Source: CAZDIO01 sp964505555 (GTDB lineage Bacteria > Bdellovibrionota_C > UBA2361 > SZUA-149 > CAZDIO01). From it: DNA of 34,821 nucleotides. Of the stretch, positions 15,537-23,441 are shown one piece after another (position 1 is the first letter of the stretch; every line of letters begins with the position of its first letter). Made by a program: the position numbers and the translations under genes. The notes beneath the pieces were generated by a model. The model saw nothing but the letters and a program-made list of their open reading frames with translations. It was not told the DNA's origin and searched no databases. Location of the stretch: contig CAZDIO010000065.1 of NCBI GenBank assembly GCA_964505555.1, forward strand, positions 1-34,821, written 5' to 3'.

Positions 15537-16094
15537 ATGTTCTACAAACTTGCAATTGGTCGAGTTCTCTTCTTGTTCGCAGTGCTTATAAGCTTTATCG
15601 CTGCCGTAAAAGTTTTCGACAACGGCGCTCCAAACGATAATTCCCGTACAAGCAAAGCGGCATCAGTTCTAGCAACGACAGTTCCGTCGGGTAAACCCGT
15701 TGTGCTAAGATCGCTCCACGAGCCAGGCTGGTTTCGGTGTGAAGATTCCACCTCTTCCAGTGAGGAGATGGTAACACTCCACTTCTCACCAGTAAGTGGT
15801 CGGAATCCTCGTCCCCTTCCTGCAAAAACAATTGAGGAGATGGGAGCTGGCTACTATGTGCGCGTATGGGGAGCTCACGAAATGTTGGATCAATTCATGG
15901 TTCAAGATTCCAGCTTTCCTGTTACGATTCCACTTCAAACCCTTCAAAAAGAGGGTATTTCGGTAGTCGTCTTTTTCTCTAACGAAACTAGCCAGCAAAC
16001 AAGCTGGCTTGCGATCATATTCGTTACAGAAACAGGAGCCGTACTCATTGACGATCATCCTCAGCTCAGCGTGGAAACAAAATCGTCAGGATAG
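15537..16094 (+). CDS. Hypothetical membrane-anchored or secreted protein, 185 residues
   Basis: I do not recognise a family. The start is ATG 15537 with AAAGGA 7 bases upstream. Residues 7-25 (IGRVLFLFAVLISFIAAVKV) are a signal anchor or signal peptide, followed by a Ser/Thr linker. A compact domain (about 52-170) has alternating hydrophobic strands, including GYYVRVWGAHEML and VVVFFSNETSQQTSWLAIIFV. This suggests a small extracytoplasmic beta fold, with one Cys in that part. It is followed by a clear intrinsic terminator, so it is a single-gene unit ending before ruvX. Neighbours give no functional hint. Confidence 0.7.
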   Translation: MFYKLAIGRVLFLFAVLISFIAAVKVFDNGAPNDNSRTSKAASVLATTVPSGKPVVLRSLHEPGWFRCEDSTSSSEEMVTLHFSPVSGRNPRPLPAKTIEEMGAGYYVRVWGAHEMLDQFMVQDSSFPVTIPLQTLQKEGISVVVFFSNETSQQTSWLAIIFVTETGAVLIDDHPQLSVETKSSG

Positions 16095-16124
16095 GGCGTA
16101 GCGCCTAAGCGTTCTTAAACTCTA

Positions 16125-16155
16125 GGAGCGGCTGTCTCGGCAGCCGCTCCCTTTT
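16125..16155 (+). terminator. Intrinsic terminator after the 185-residue orphan gene
   Basis: GGAGCGGCTG pairs with CAGCCGCTCC (10 bp) around the loop TCTCGG, followed by CTTTT. This is the clearest rho-independent terminator in the window. It isolates the orphan gene from the ruvX-mltG run that begins 20 bases later. Confidence 0.88.
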
Positions 16156-16174
16156 GTGATATCTTGTTTTTCTT

Positions 16175-16624
16175 ATGAGTGAACTAAAGAGAATAATGGC
16201 TCTTGATGTCGGAGAGAGTCGGATCGGGGTTGCCTTAAGTGATCCGCTTCGGATCACGGCACAACCTCATAGTACTATTGAGAGAAAGGAAAAAAACTAC
16301 TTTACGCAGATCGCTACCCTCATTCAAAAGGAGAACGTAGGGAGTATTGTAGTTGGAATGCCTTATGAACTAAGCGGAAATCTTGGTCCCCAGGGTGAAA
16401 AAGTTCAGGTATTTATCGATAAATTAACCGCCTTTTTAAAAAAGAATGCGCCGACAAGCAATATTCCCATCAAAATTTGGGATGAGCGTTTCACTACGAC
16501 AGCAGCTGAACGCGTTTTAATTGGGTCTAAGCTTAAAAACAGTGACCGAAGCGCAGCGTTGGATCGGGTTTCTGCAGCGCTCATCTTAGAAAGTTACATG
16601 ACTTGCACGGTAGTGGATTCGTAA
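16175..16624 (+). CDS. ruvX: Putative pre-16S rRNA nuclease / Holliday junction resolvase-like protein YqgF
   Basis: This RNase H-fold nuclease is of the YqgF/RuvX family, implicated in 16S rRNA 5' processing. Its 149 residues show MALDVGESRIGVALSDP with the catalytic Asp, VVGMPYELSGNLGPQG, and IWDERFTTTAAERVL with the second acidic pair. Family members are 135-150 residues, so the gene is intact. The ATG at 16175 preserves the first beta strand (RIMALDVG). An ATG at 16196 has the better ribosome site (AAAGAG, 6 bases before it) but would trim that strand. It begins the plus-strand run ending at 26580, and mltG follows after 45 bases. Confidence 0.94.
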   Translation: MSELKRIMALDVGESRIGVALSDPLRITAQPHSTIERKEKNYFTQIATLIQKENVGSIVVGMPYELSGNLGPQGEKVQVFIDKLTAFLKKNAPTSNIPIKIWDERFTTTAAERVLIGSKLKNSDRSAALDRVSAALILESYMTCTVVDS

Positions 16625-16669
16625 GCTAGAGAGAAAGAATCACTCCTTAATATATGCGAGGTTTTTGAT

Positions 16670-17707
16670 TTGAAACGAAACGTTTTTGATTTCTTTGCAC
16701 TGCTGGGTCGCCTCTCTATTTTCTTTGTCGCGTTTTTAGTTCCCGCGATCGTTACCTATTGGTGGTTAAACGGGAGCTTCTTTGAGCCTGTCGATTCTCG
16801 CGCAACAACAGTAACTGTTTCTTTCGAAGTACCAAAAGGAACCGATCTCAAAACAGTGGCAAAAAATTTAGAAGAAAAAAATCTCGTCCGAAAGTGGTGG
16901 GGATTTTATATGCTCAGTCGCTTACAAAATAGCGCCGAAAAAATCATTGCCGGTGAGTATCAACTCTCTCCCTCGTTATCTCCACTGGAGATTCTCGATA
17001 AATTTGTAAAAGGTGATGTCGTCTATCACGAGATCATGATCCCCGAAGGGGCAACTACCAATGACATCGCGCAACTCATGGAGAAAACAACCCTCGTCTC
17101 TCTCCAACAAGCGCACTCAGCACTTGCTGATCGTAGTCTCCTTGACCGCTTAAATATCTTTGCACCTTCTTTTGAAGGGTATCTCTTTCCAGAAACATAC
17201 AGATTCACACGTCCTGATTCGGCAGAGATGATGCTTCTGCGCATGGTGCAAGAGGGAAGAAAGAGGTTTACCGATGAATTTGTAACGCGCACCGATCAGC
17301 TCGGAATGACCCTCCACGAAGCGCTAACACTCGCTTCTATCATTGAGAAAGAAACCGGGGCCGCCGAGGAGCGCCCGATTATCTCTTCTGTCTTTCATAA
17401 CCGGTTACGAACTCAAATGAAGCTTCAGAGCGATCCTACCGTCATTTATGGAATAAATAATTTCAACGGCAATCTTACGAAGAAAGACTTGGAAACCCCT
17501 ACCCCCTACAATACCTACACAAATCCAGGACTCCCCCCGACCCCCATATGTAATCCTGGCTATGAATCCATCCGTGCAGCGCTTTTTCCTGCAGATACCG
17601 AATATCTTTATTTTGTGGGGAAAGGAGATGGAACCCACCATTTTTCCGCAACGATTAAAGAACACAATGAGGCGGTAAAAAAATACCAAAAACGCCTAGC
17701 GCCTTAG
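16670..17707 (+). CDS. mltG: Endolytic peptidoglycan transglycosylase MltG
   Basis: MltG cleaves nascent glycan strands at the inner membrane and ends their elongation. The 345 residues have one membrane helix (15-34), LysM-like extracytoplasmic sequence and the YceG domain. Hallmarks are PSFEGYLFPETYRF (E169 in the block) and LASIIEKETG with the catalytic glutamate E226, then FHNRL, LQSDPTVIYG, PYNTY and GLPPTPICNPG. The start is TTG at 16670, supported by GAGG 8 bases upstream; there is no in-frame ATG near it. It follows ruvX, a pairing often seen in bacteria, and precedes the MoxR-associated genes. This suggests an envelope or cell-wall context for them. Confidence 0.96.
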   Translation: MKRNVFDFFALLGRLSIFFVAFLVPAIVTYWWLNGSFFEPVDSRATTVTVSFEVPKGTDLKTVAKNLEEKNLVRKWWGFYMLSRLQNSAEKIIAGEYQLSPSLSPLEILDKFVKGDVVYHEIMIPEGATTNDIAQLMEKTTLVSLQQAHSALADRSLLDRLNIFAPSFEGYLFPETYRFTRPDSAEMMLLRMVQEGRKRFTDEFVTRTDQLGMTLHEALTLASIIEKETGAAEERPIISSVFHNRLRTQMKLQSDPTVIYGINNFNGNLTKKDLETPTPYNTYTNPGLPPTPICNPGYESIRAALFPADTEYLYFVGKGDGTHHFSATIKEHNEAVKKYQKRLAP

Positions 17708-17743
17708 CGGTTAATCTAACAGCGGTTCTTGGAATAGCGGTCC

Positions 17744-19657
17744 GTGGAATTAATTACACAAGTAATAAAACGATTAACTGAAGTTCGCAGGTGGAATTTT
17801 GCGCTCTCTCTTCTTGCTCCCGTATTATTAATCCTCCTTGCCTTTCTCTTTTATCGTTTTGAAAGTTCTTTCAGCTGGTTCTCAATCCCAGTGATCTGCT
17901 TTTGTCTCGTTGTCAGTGGTTGGTTTCTTTTTGTCTCCTGGAGGTTGCTCTCTCCAACTTCTCCAGAAGAAGCAGCAACGATCATCGACACCAAGGTCTC
18001 TGGAAAAGATCGTTTTCTAACGATTGCTTCACTTTCTGCTACTACCCAAAGTAAAGAACGTGAAGATGCTCTCTCGGCTGTAAACATTCAGGCCCAGGAG
18101 CTCTCGCATAATTTTGGGATTAAAGCGGAACTCCCTTTTATACTAGAGCGTACTGCGAAATTCTCCCTCATCGCGTCTCCTTTTCTCATCGGACTTCTTG
18201 CCCTCTTACTCCTTCGCTATACTCCTCACACAACTCCAATTACGCTGATCGATGAAAAGATGGCCAAAGAGCTTCGCGCTCTTGCCAACAAACTAGAGCT
18301 TCTTCCCACGAACACTAAAAACTCCCTCCTTGAACTTGCCGAATTAGCTGAAGAGGATGGGATTTATAGTAACGACTTCCAACAGGCACTTGATGAGGCT
18401 TTTCAAAAGATCGAAAAGGAAAGTTCTTCTCTAGATAAAAAAAGTGACGAGCCGAAAAACGAACAAAAGGAACCGCAACAAGAAAAAGAAAAAAATCAGC
18501 AAAAAGAGCCCGCTTCGAAAAGTGAAGAAGAGCACACCAGCAATGATTCCTCAAACAAAAAGGATGAAACAAAAGAGGAGAAACAAAACAAAGAAACCGG
18601 TTCGAAAAAAGAAAGTGAAAAAGATCCTCAAAGCGGCTCCGAGAAGGAAAAAAAATCCCCCGAACAAGGACCTGACGGAGAAAAAAAAGAGGAGGGGGAA
18701 GAGGGCTCAAAAGACAACAGCGCTCCTGAAAACGAAAACCAAAATGAAGGAGAACAGGGAGAAGGAAAAAACAAGGCAGATGAGAAGTATCAAGGTGAAG
18801 GGAGCTCAGAAGAAGGTGAACAAGGAGGAAAAGGGAAAGACGGTAGCGCGCAGCATGATGCAAAAGATCAGTCTCAACCAGGTGGAACCGGTCAACAGCA
18901 AGATTCTGGCAATGAAGGAAAAGAAAACTCTCAGCTTGCACAAGTAAAAGATAAACTCTCAGAGATAAAAAATGAGGTTGAGAAGAAAAAAACAAACGGT
19001 TCTCCCTCCGCGGATGGGAACAAAGAGGAAGGAGAACAAAATGGCACCAAAGGAGAAGAGAAAGAAAATAAAGAAGGCTCTGCAAATAACACCGGAACTA
19101 AAAAAGATAACTCCTCTCCCGGAAAAGAACAGGAAGAGAAAGAAGGCACTGGTGGAGAGGAAGAAAAAAACTCGCTTGATAGTAAATCCGAACCCAGTGG
19201 AGAGGAGGCCGAGAAATCCCCTCTGGGAGACTCAAAAGAAGGAGACAAAGAACTTCCAAAAGAGCAGCTTGGAAAAGGAGAAAGCCCGCAATCAAAAGGA
19301 GGTGCGAAACCGCAAGAAAAAGAAGGGGAAAAACAAGGAAAAGATACAATTGCAAAAAGTGATCGTCCAGATAAAATCCCTGAAGCAAACGATCGCGCAC
19401 CGAGGCTTGGTCCTTTTGATGGTGGGGATGAGGGTTCCCTTTCAGGAGGAGAGAGAACTCTTACCCGCATTGATGTTCCACTCGAAGAGAAGATCGTAGT
19501 TCGAGGGGTGGGAGAAAGTGACCAGAAGCGATATAAAAACCCTAATGAAGCACAAGCAAAGACAGCACTTGGGAGTGAGGAATTTAAGAAGCCTGAGGCA
19601 GATCTCTCTCAAACGAAACAACCAATTCCTGTTGAATACCGAGATATATTACGGTAA
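17744..19657 (+). CDS. Membrane protein with long acidic low-complexity domain (DUF4175-like N-terminus)
   Basis: The 637-residue protein has membrane helices at about 19-37, 46-66 and 140-157. A block between helices 2 and 3 (SPEEAATIIDTKVSGKDRFLT) resembles the N-terminal region of DUF4175-type proteins found beside MoxR/DUF58/VWA genes. Then a helical segment (170-225) and an extreme Glu/Lys/Gly/Ser/Gln/Asn-rich stretch (about 225-545) without hydrophobic core or Cys. A conserved-looking C-terminus ends in PIPVEYRDILR. Topology suggests the acidic part is outside the membrane, but this depends on helix count. The start is GTG 17744, with a weak ribosome site. It lies 48 bases before moxR, in the same run. 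Reading frames on other strands here are artefacts of composition. The biochemical role is unknown. Confidence 0.82.
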   Translation: MELITQVIKRLTEVRRWNFALSLLAPVLLILLAFLFYRFESSFSWFSIPVICFCLVVSGWFLFVSWRLLSPTSPEEAATIIDTKVSGKDRFLTIASLSATTQSKEREDALSAVNIQAQELSHNFGIKAELPFILERTAKFSLIASPFLIGLLALLLLRYTPHTTPITLIDEKMAKELRALANKLELLPTNTKNSLLELAELAEEDGIYSNDFQQALDEAFQKIEKESSSLDKKSDEPKNEQKEPQQEKEKNQQKEPASKSEEEHTSNDSSNKKDETKEEKQNKETGSKKESEKDPQSGSEKEKKSPEQGPDGEKKEEGEEGSKDNSAPENENQNEGEQGEGKNKADEKYQGEGSSEEGEQGGKGKDGSAQHDAKDQSQPGGTGQQQDSGNEGKENSQLAQVKDKLSEIKNEVEKKKTNGSPSADGNKEEGEQNGTKGEEKENKEGSANNTGTKKDNSSPGKEQEEKEGTGGEEEKNSLDSKSEPSGEEAEKSPLGDSKEGDKELPKEQLGKGESPQSKGGAKPQEKEGEKQGKDTIAKSDRPDKIPEANDRAPRLGPFDGGDEGSLSGGERTLTRIDVPLEEKIVVRGVGESDQKRYKNPNEAQAKTALGSEEFKKPEADLSQTKQPIPVEYRDILR

Positions 19658-19705
19658 TCGACGGAGAGAGGAATATTAATCAAGAAATCACGATATGGTT
19701 AGATC

Positions 19706-20704
19706 ATGAGTCAGAGCGCTGAAGTAATGAGAGAGGTTGAGGAGTTTCAGAATCATTTTAAAACTATTGAGAAATCAATTCGCCAAGTAATTGTCGGCAT
19801 GAACGAAACTCTGACACATACCCTTGCGGCAATCTTTGCGGGTGGGCATGTGCTCCTTGAAGGCTCACCTGGGCTCGGAAAGACCCTCCTGGTGCGCTCG
19901 ATTGCAGATACCCTTGGGCTTAGCTTTCGGCGAATCCAGTTTACCTCTGACCTGATGCCAAGCGATATTACTGGGACACAGATCCTCACTGAAGATGCCA
20001 ACGGACGACGTACTTTTGAGTTTAAACGTGGCCCCGTTTTTGCAAATATTGTCCTTGCTGACGAAGTAAACCGCGCAGGTCCAAAAACTCAATCAGCGCT
20101 CCTGGAAGCAATGGAGGAAAAGCAGGTGAGTGTACTCGGAACGACACACAAACTTGCTGAACCATTTTTTGTGCTTGCTACACAAAACCCGATTGAACTT
20201 GAGGGCACGTACCCACTTCCGGAAGCTCAACTTGACCGTTTCCTTTTAAAACTTATCGTACACTCTCCCTCTTCAACCGAACTAAAAGAGATTCTTTCCC
20301 GAACAACCGGAACAAGCGATCAAAAAATAAGTGCGGTGATGCCGAGCGAGCAAACAGGAGAACTTGTGCTTCGGCTTCGAAGGTTAGTACGCAAAGTGCT
20401 TGTTGCCAAACCTCTTGAAGATGTTCTTGTCGGAGCCATCTTTTCTTTAACTCCAGGAAGTGCAAATGCTTCTGATCTGGTAAGCGAGTATGTGCGTTAC
20501 GGTCCAGGTCCTCGGGGCGCACAAGCAGTGCTCCTTACTGCAAAGGTGTTCTCTCTTCTCGATGGGCGTATTAATCTCTCCTATGAGGATATCGAGAAGG
20601 TTCTTGTTCCAGCTCTTCGACACCGTCTTATTCTCAACTATCAGGCAGACGCAGAAGGAGTAAACGCAGATCAAATTATTGAGAGTGTCAAAACTTCTCG
20701 GTGA
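19706..20704 (+). CDS. MoxR family AAA+ ATPase
   Basis: MoxR ATPases are chaperone-like AAA+ proteins that activate or assemble VWA-domain partners. The 332 residues contain Walker A GSPGLGKT (53-60), Walker B VLADEVNR (D119, E120), sensor 1 in FFVLATQNPIELEGTYPLPEAQLDRF, and a C-terminal helical lid. The length matches the family. It lies between the acidic membrane protein and the DUF58 gene, the arrangement known from many bacteria. The partner is thus probably one or both VWA proteins encoded downstream. ATG 19706 lacks a strong ribosome site. Confidence 0.96.
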   Translation: MSQSAEVMREVEEFQNHFKTIEKSIRQVIVGMNETLTHTLAAIFAGGHVLLEGSPGLGKTLLVRSIADTLGLSFRRIQFTSDLMPSDITGTQILTEDANGRRTFEFKRGPVFANIVLADEVNRAGPKTQSALLEAMEEKQVSVLGTTHKLAEPFFVLATQNPIELEGTYPLPEAQLDRFLLKLIVHSPSSTELKEILSRTTGTSDQKISAVMPSEQTGELVLRLRRLVRKVLVAKPLEDVLVGAIFSLTPGSANASDLVSEYVRYGPGPRGAQAVLLTAKVFSLLDGRINLSYEDIEKVLVPALRHRLILNYQADAEGVNADQIIESVKTSR

Positions 20705-20746
20705 GGTTGTTGCGCAGAACTGTGGCCAAGAAATAGACGGTAGAAT

Positions 20747-21628
20747 ATGCTTGAAGAACCATTTACACCTGCCTTCTTTAAAAGTCTTGAGCAGTTAAAA
20801 ATTCGCACGCGTCGAGCTATTTTAGGATCACGGCAAGGAACTCACCGTTCACGACGCCGCGGCCATGGGCTTGAGTTTTCAGATTATAAACTCTATACGC
20901 CCGGAGATGACTTTCGGTACATCGATTGGAACATCTATGGAAAAACTGATCGTTTCTACGTTCGAGAGTTTAGTGAAGAACATGACCTTAATGTCCTTTT
21001 TCTTCTTGATCTGAGTAGTTCAATGGCAGCTCCCGAAGGTGAGAACAAATGGGAGCTTGCCCGAAATATCGCGCTCTCTCTTTCTTATGTTGCCCTTGCT
21101 GATGGGGATACTGTAAGCTTTTCGCTCCTTGGGCAATCGAGAACGCAAAAGTTTACTGGAGCAAGATCCTTTCCTCATGTTCTCCGGGCCGTTCAGGAAA
21201 AAAAACCAGGGGGGAGTTTTGATCTTCTACGAGAAACTCGAGCAGCTCTCGCCTCACAACGAATTCCAGGGCGCATATTTTTTATATCTGATTTCTTCTT
21301 TGAAGAAGAGACTCTCTATGAAACCCTCAACCTTCTTCGCGCGAGGAACTTTGATATCTCACTCATCCACCTTCTTTCGCCAAGTGAAATCAAACTCAAT
21401 ATCACAGAATCTACGTTCTATGCTCACGATATAGAATCTGATGAAGAGATCGAGGTTTCTCTCGATCGCTCTTCTGCAGAAGAATATGCCAGACTGCTTG
21501 CCTTTCGGATTAGTAAACTTGAAGCATATTGTAAGCAAGTCAATATCTCTCATACGCTGATCTCCAGCGAGGAATCTCTTAAGTCTATTGTACTTAGTCG
21601 ATTTCCACAGTTAGGGCTTCTTCAGTAA
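20747..21628 (+). CDS. DUF58 domain-containing protein
   Basis: The 293-residue protein shows the DUF58 signature GLEFSDYKLYTPGDDFRYIDWNIYG (key part DDFRYIDWN). A VWA-like fold follows, with a metal-site-like DLSSSMA (DxSxS). DUF58 proteins are regular MoxR partners, and a role in assembly of membrane or envelope complexes is suggested but not proved. The ATG is at 20747 and the next gene starts 1 base after the stop, so the two are tightly coupled. There is no membrane helix, unlike longer DUF58 proteins with two N-terminal helices; this is the short, soluble subtype. Confidence 0.93.
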   Translation: MLEEPFTPAFFKSLEQLKIRTRRAILGSRQGTHRSRRRGHGLEFSDYKLYTPGDDFRYIDWNIYGKTDRFYVREFSEEHDLNVLFLLDLSSSMAAPEGENKWELARNIALSLSYVALADGDTVSFSLLGQSRTQKFTGARSFPHVLRAVQEKKPGGSFDLLRETRAALASQRIPGRIFFISDFFFEEETLYETLNLLRARNFDISLIHLLSPSEIKLNITESTFYAHDIESDEEIEVSLDRSSAEEYARLLAFRISKLEAYCKQVNISHTLISSEESLKSIVLSRFPQLGLLQ

Positions 21629-21629
21629 G

Positions 21630-23441
21630 ATGGATTCACTTCTCTCCTCACTGGGCTTATCTGGTCTCAAGTTTTTAAATCCCGCTCTCCTTGGGCTTCT
21701 TGCATTCATCCCGCTGTTAATTTTTGCATATCTCCAGAGAAAAAAGCTAAAACCAAAAATTGTCTCTAGCCTGCTGATTCTTCGCTCACTAAAAAAACAC
21801 CCTATTTCTCGAAGGAAATTTAAGCCTCCGTTCCGGTTTTTTCTTGAACTCCTTGCGCTCCTACTTTTAGTTCTCGCTGTCGCCGATCCGCGGATTCGAC
21901 AAGGCGGAAATACAGTAGCAATTCTCCTTGATAATTCTCTCAGTATGGAAGCTCTTAGTTCATCAAATCAAACCCGGTTTGATCTAGCAAAAATCTCTCT
22001 TGAAAAATGGTTGCGCCAACAAAGAATTGATAATTCCTATACCCTCTTTAGCGCCTCTCCCTCCCTTCAACAGCATGGAACAGAAAATATTACCGCTGAT
22101 GAATTACGCTCGCTTATTAAAAAAAGTGAGCTGACAGTAACCGCCGATTCACTGAGTAATGCCGTTGCGGAACTTAGTGAAACTGGCACCTACGATCAGG
22201 TGTTTGTTGTTTCTGACAAAGAACCTCTCTACCTTCCTCTCAGCCCAGATCTCTCTTCGAGAAAGGAAACGGCAGTGCTTACAGAGAGGGTCGGAGCGCC
22301 TGTGGGAAATGTTTTTCTCTCTTACTTTCGGCAGGACCAATCTTCGTTGTCTTCTCAATCTTCTTCTTCCGCTTCGTCAATTAAACTCCTTGTAGGTGTT
22401 TCTCTTTCAGGCGCAGGTCCCGAAGAGGTAGAGGTTCAACTCTCTCAGGTATTAAAAAACAATCAACAAAAACCTCTCCTTCGTCGGACACTGACCCTGC
22501 TACCAGAAAAAAATATGGAGGTTGAATTTGAACTGCCTACAAGCTTCTTACCTGGCATGACACTGGAAACAAAGGTATCCCCTCTTCAAAAAAATGCACC
22601 GAATGGGATTCGTGCCGACGATCGAGCACGATTAACTCTCGGAGAGCAAAAAGGAAGTCTCGCTCTGCTGATTACAGAGGAAAAAAGTTCTCTTGGACTT
22701 CAAGAACTCTTCTTGTTGCAAACCGTTTCACCAACGGAGTTTCGTTCGCTTCCTGAGGAACGATTAAAGAAATATTCACTTCTTATTTTTCACCGCACAG
22801 CTCCTTTAAGCGTCCCTCATGTTCCTCTTCTCCTTATTGCGCCACCCCAAAACTCGATCTTTCCTATCCATGGAGAGGAAAAAAACCCTGCGGTCACCTC
22901 TTGGGCTGAGGAGCATCCGGTTACCGCATATTTACGGATGCCCCTTCTTGCTGTGCCTGCGAGTGTAGTTTTTTCTCCACCATCATGGGGTGAATCAATC
23001 ATTAATACTCAGTACGGAAGTCTTGTCGTTACTGGGGAGAGTCAGGGAGTTCGGTTTGCAGGTGTTGGTTTTGAACTGCTTCCCTTTGAAGGGGCAAAAA
23101 CACCATTTTTAAGCATTCTCACCCTCAATCTTACCCGATGGCTAGAAGGAGAACAGGAAAGATCTCTTCTGCCAACGACTCAAGAAAAGACAGAAAAAAA
23201 AGAACGCTTAGACACCGTTGTTGGTAAAGATCTTCCCACACAGTTTTTTCCCGAAGAATCAAGAACATATGAACGAGGCTCATTTCAAACTCCAAAACGA
23301 GTTTTTCACCAACAACAACAAATAAATCGCGAATTTGCGTGGTGGCAATATCTTGTTTTCTTTGTCGTTGTGGTTTTGTGTTTTGAGCTGTTTTGGCGAT
23401 TGCTTGGAAGCTTAAGGGAGAAACGATTATTAACTACATAA
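21630..23441 (+). CDS. BatA-like membrane protein with VWA domain
   Basis: The 603-residue protein begins with the BatA/aerotolerance N-terminal motif (FLNPALLGLLAFIPLLIFAYL, helix 15-34) and a second helix (72-86). A VWA-like domain with DNSLS metal-site residues (D101, S103, S105) follows. Beta-sandwich extracytoplasmic sequence (about 230-530) and a C-terminal helix (about 575-592) complete it. It is anchored at both ends, with its domains probably periplasmic. It is the second candidate MoxR client in this operon after DUF58. Its end overlaps the start region of the next VWA gene by up to 49 bases. Bat-type proteins have been linked to stress tolerance in some bacteria; function here is inference. 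Confidence 0.9.
   Translation: MDSLLSSLGLSGLKFLNPALLGLLAFIPLLIFAYLQRKKLKPKIVSSLLILRSLKKHPISRRKFKPPFRFFLELLALLLLVLAVADPRIRQGGNTVAILLDNSLSMEALSSSNQTRFDLAKISLEKWLRQQRIDNSYTLFSASPSLQQHGTENITADELRSLIKKSELTVTADSLSNAVAELSETGTYDQVFVVSDKEPLYLPLSPDLSSRKETAVLTERVGAPVGNVFLSYFRQDQSSLSSQSSSSASSIKLLVGVSLSGAGPEEVEVQLSQVLKNNQQKPLLRRTLTLLPEKNMEVEFELPTSFLPGMTLETKVSPLQKNAPNGIRADDRARLTLGEQKGSLALLITEEKSSLGLQELFLLQTVSPTEFRSLPEERLKKYSLLIFHRTAPLSVPHVPLLLIAPPQNSIFPIHGEEKNPAVTSWAEEHPVTAYLRMPLLAVPASVVFSPPSWGESIINTQYGSLVVTGESQGVRFAGVGFELLPFEGAKTPFLSILTLNLTRWLEGEQERSLLPTTQEKTEKKERLDTVVGKDLPTQFFPEESRTYERGSFQTPKRVFHQQQQINREFAWWQYLVFFVVVVLCFELFWRLLGSLREKRLLTT

Noticed and set aside
18315..19499. Long open frames on both strands over the acidic low-complexity region.
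   Set aside because: They result from biased purine composition, lack ribosome sites, and have low-complexity or Arg/Leu-rich translations; the 17744-19657 frame has helices and a conserved C-terminus.
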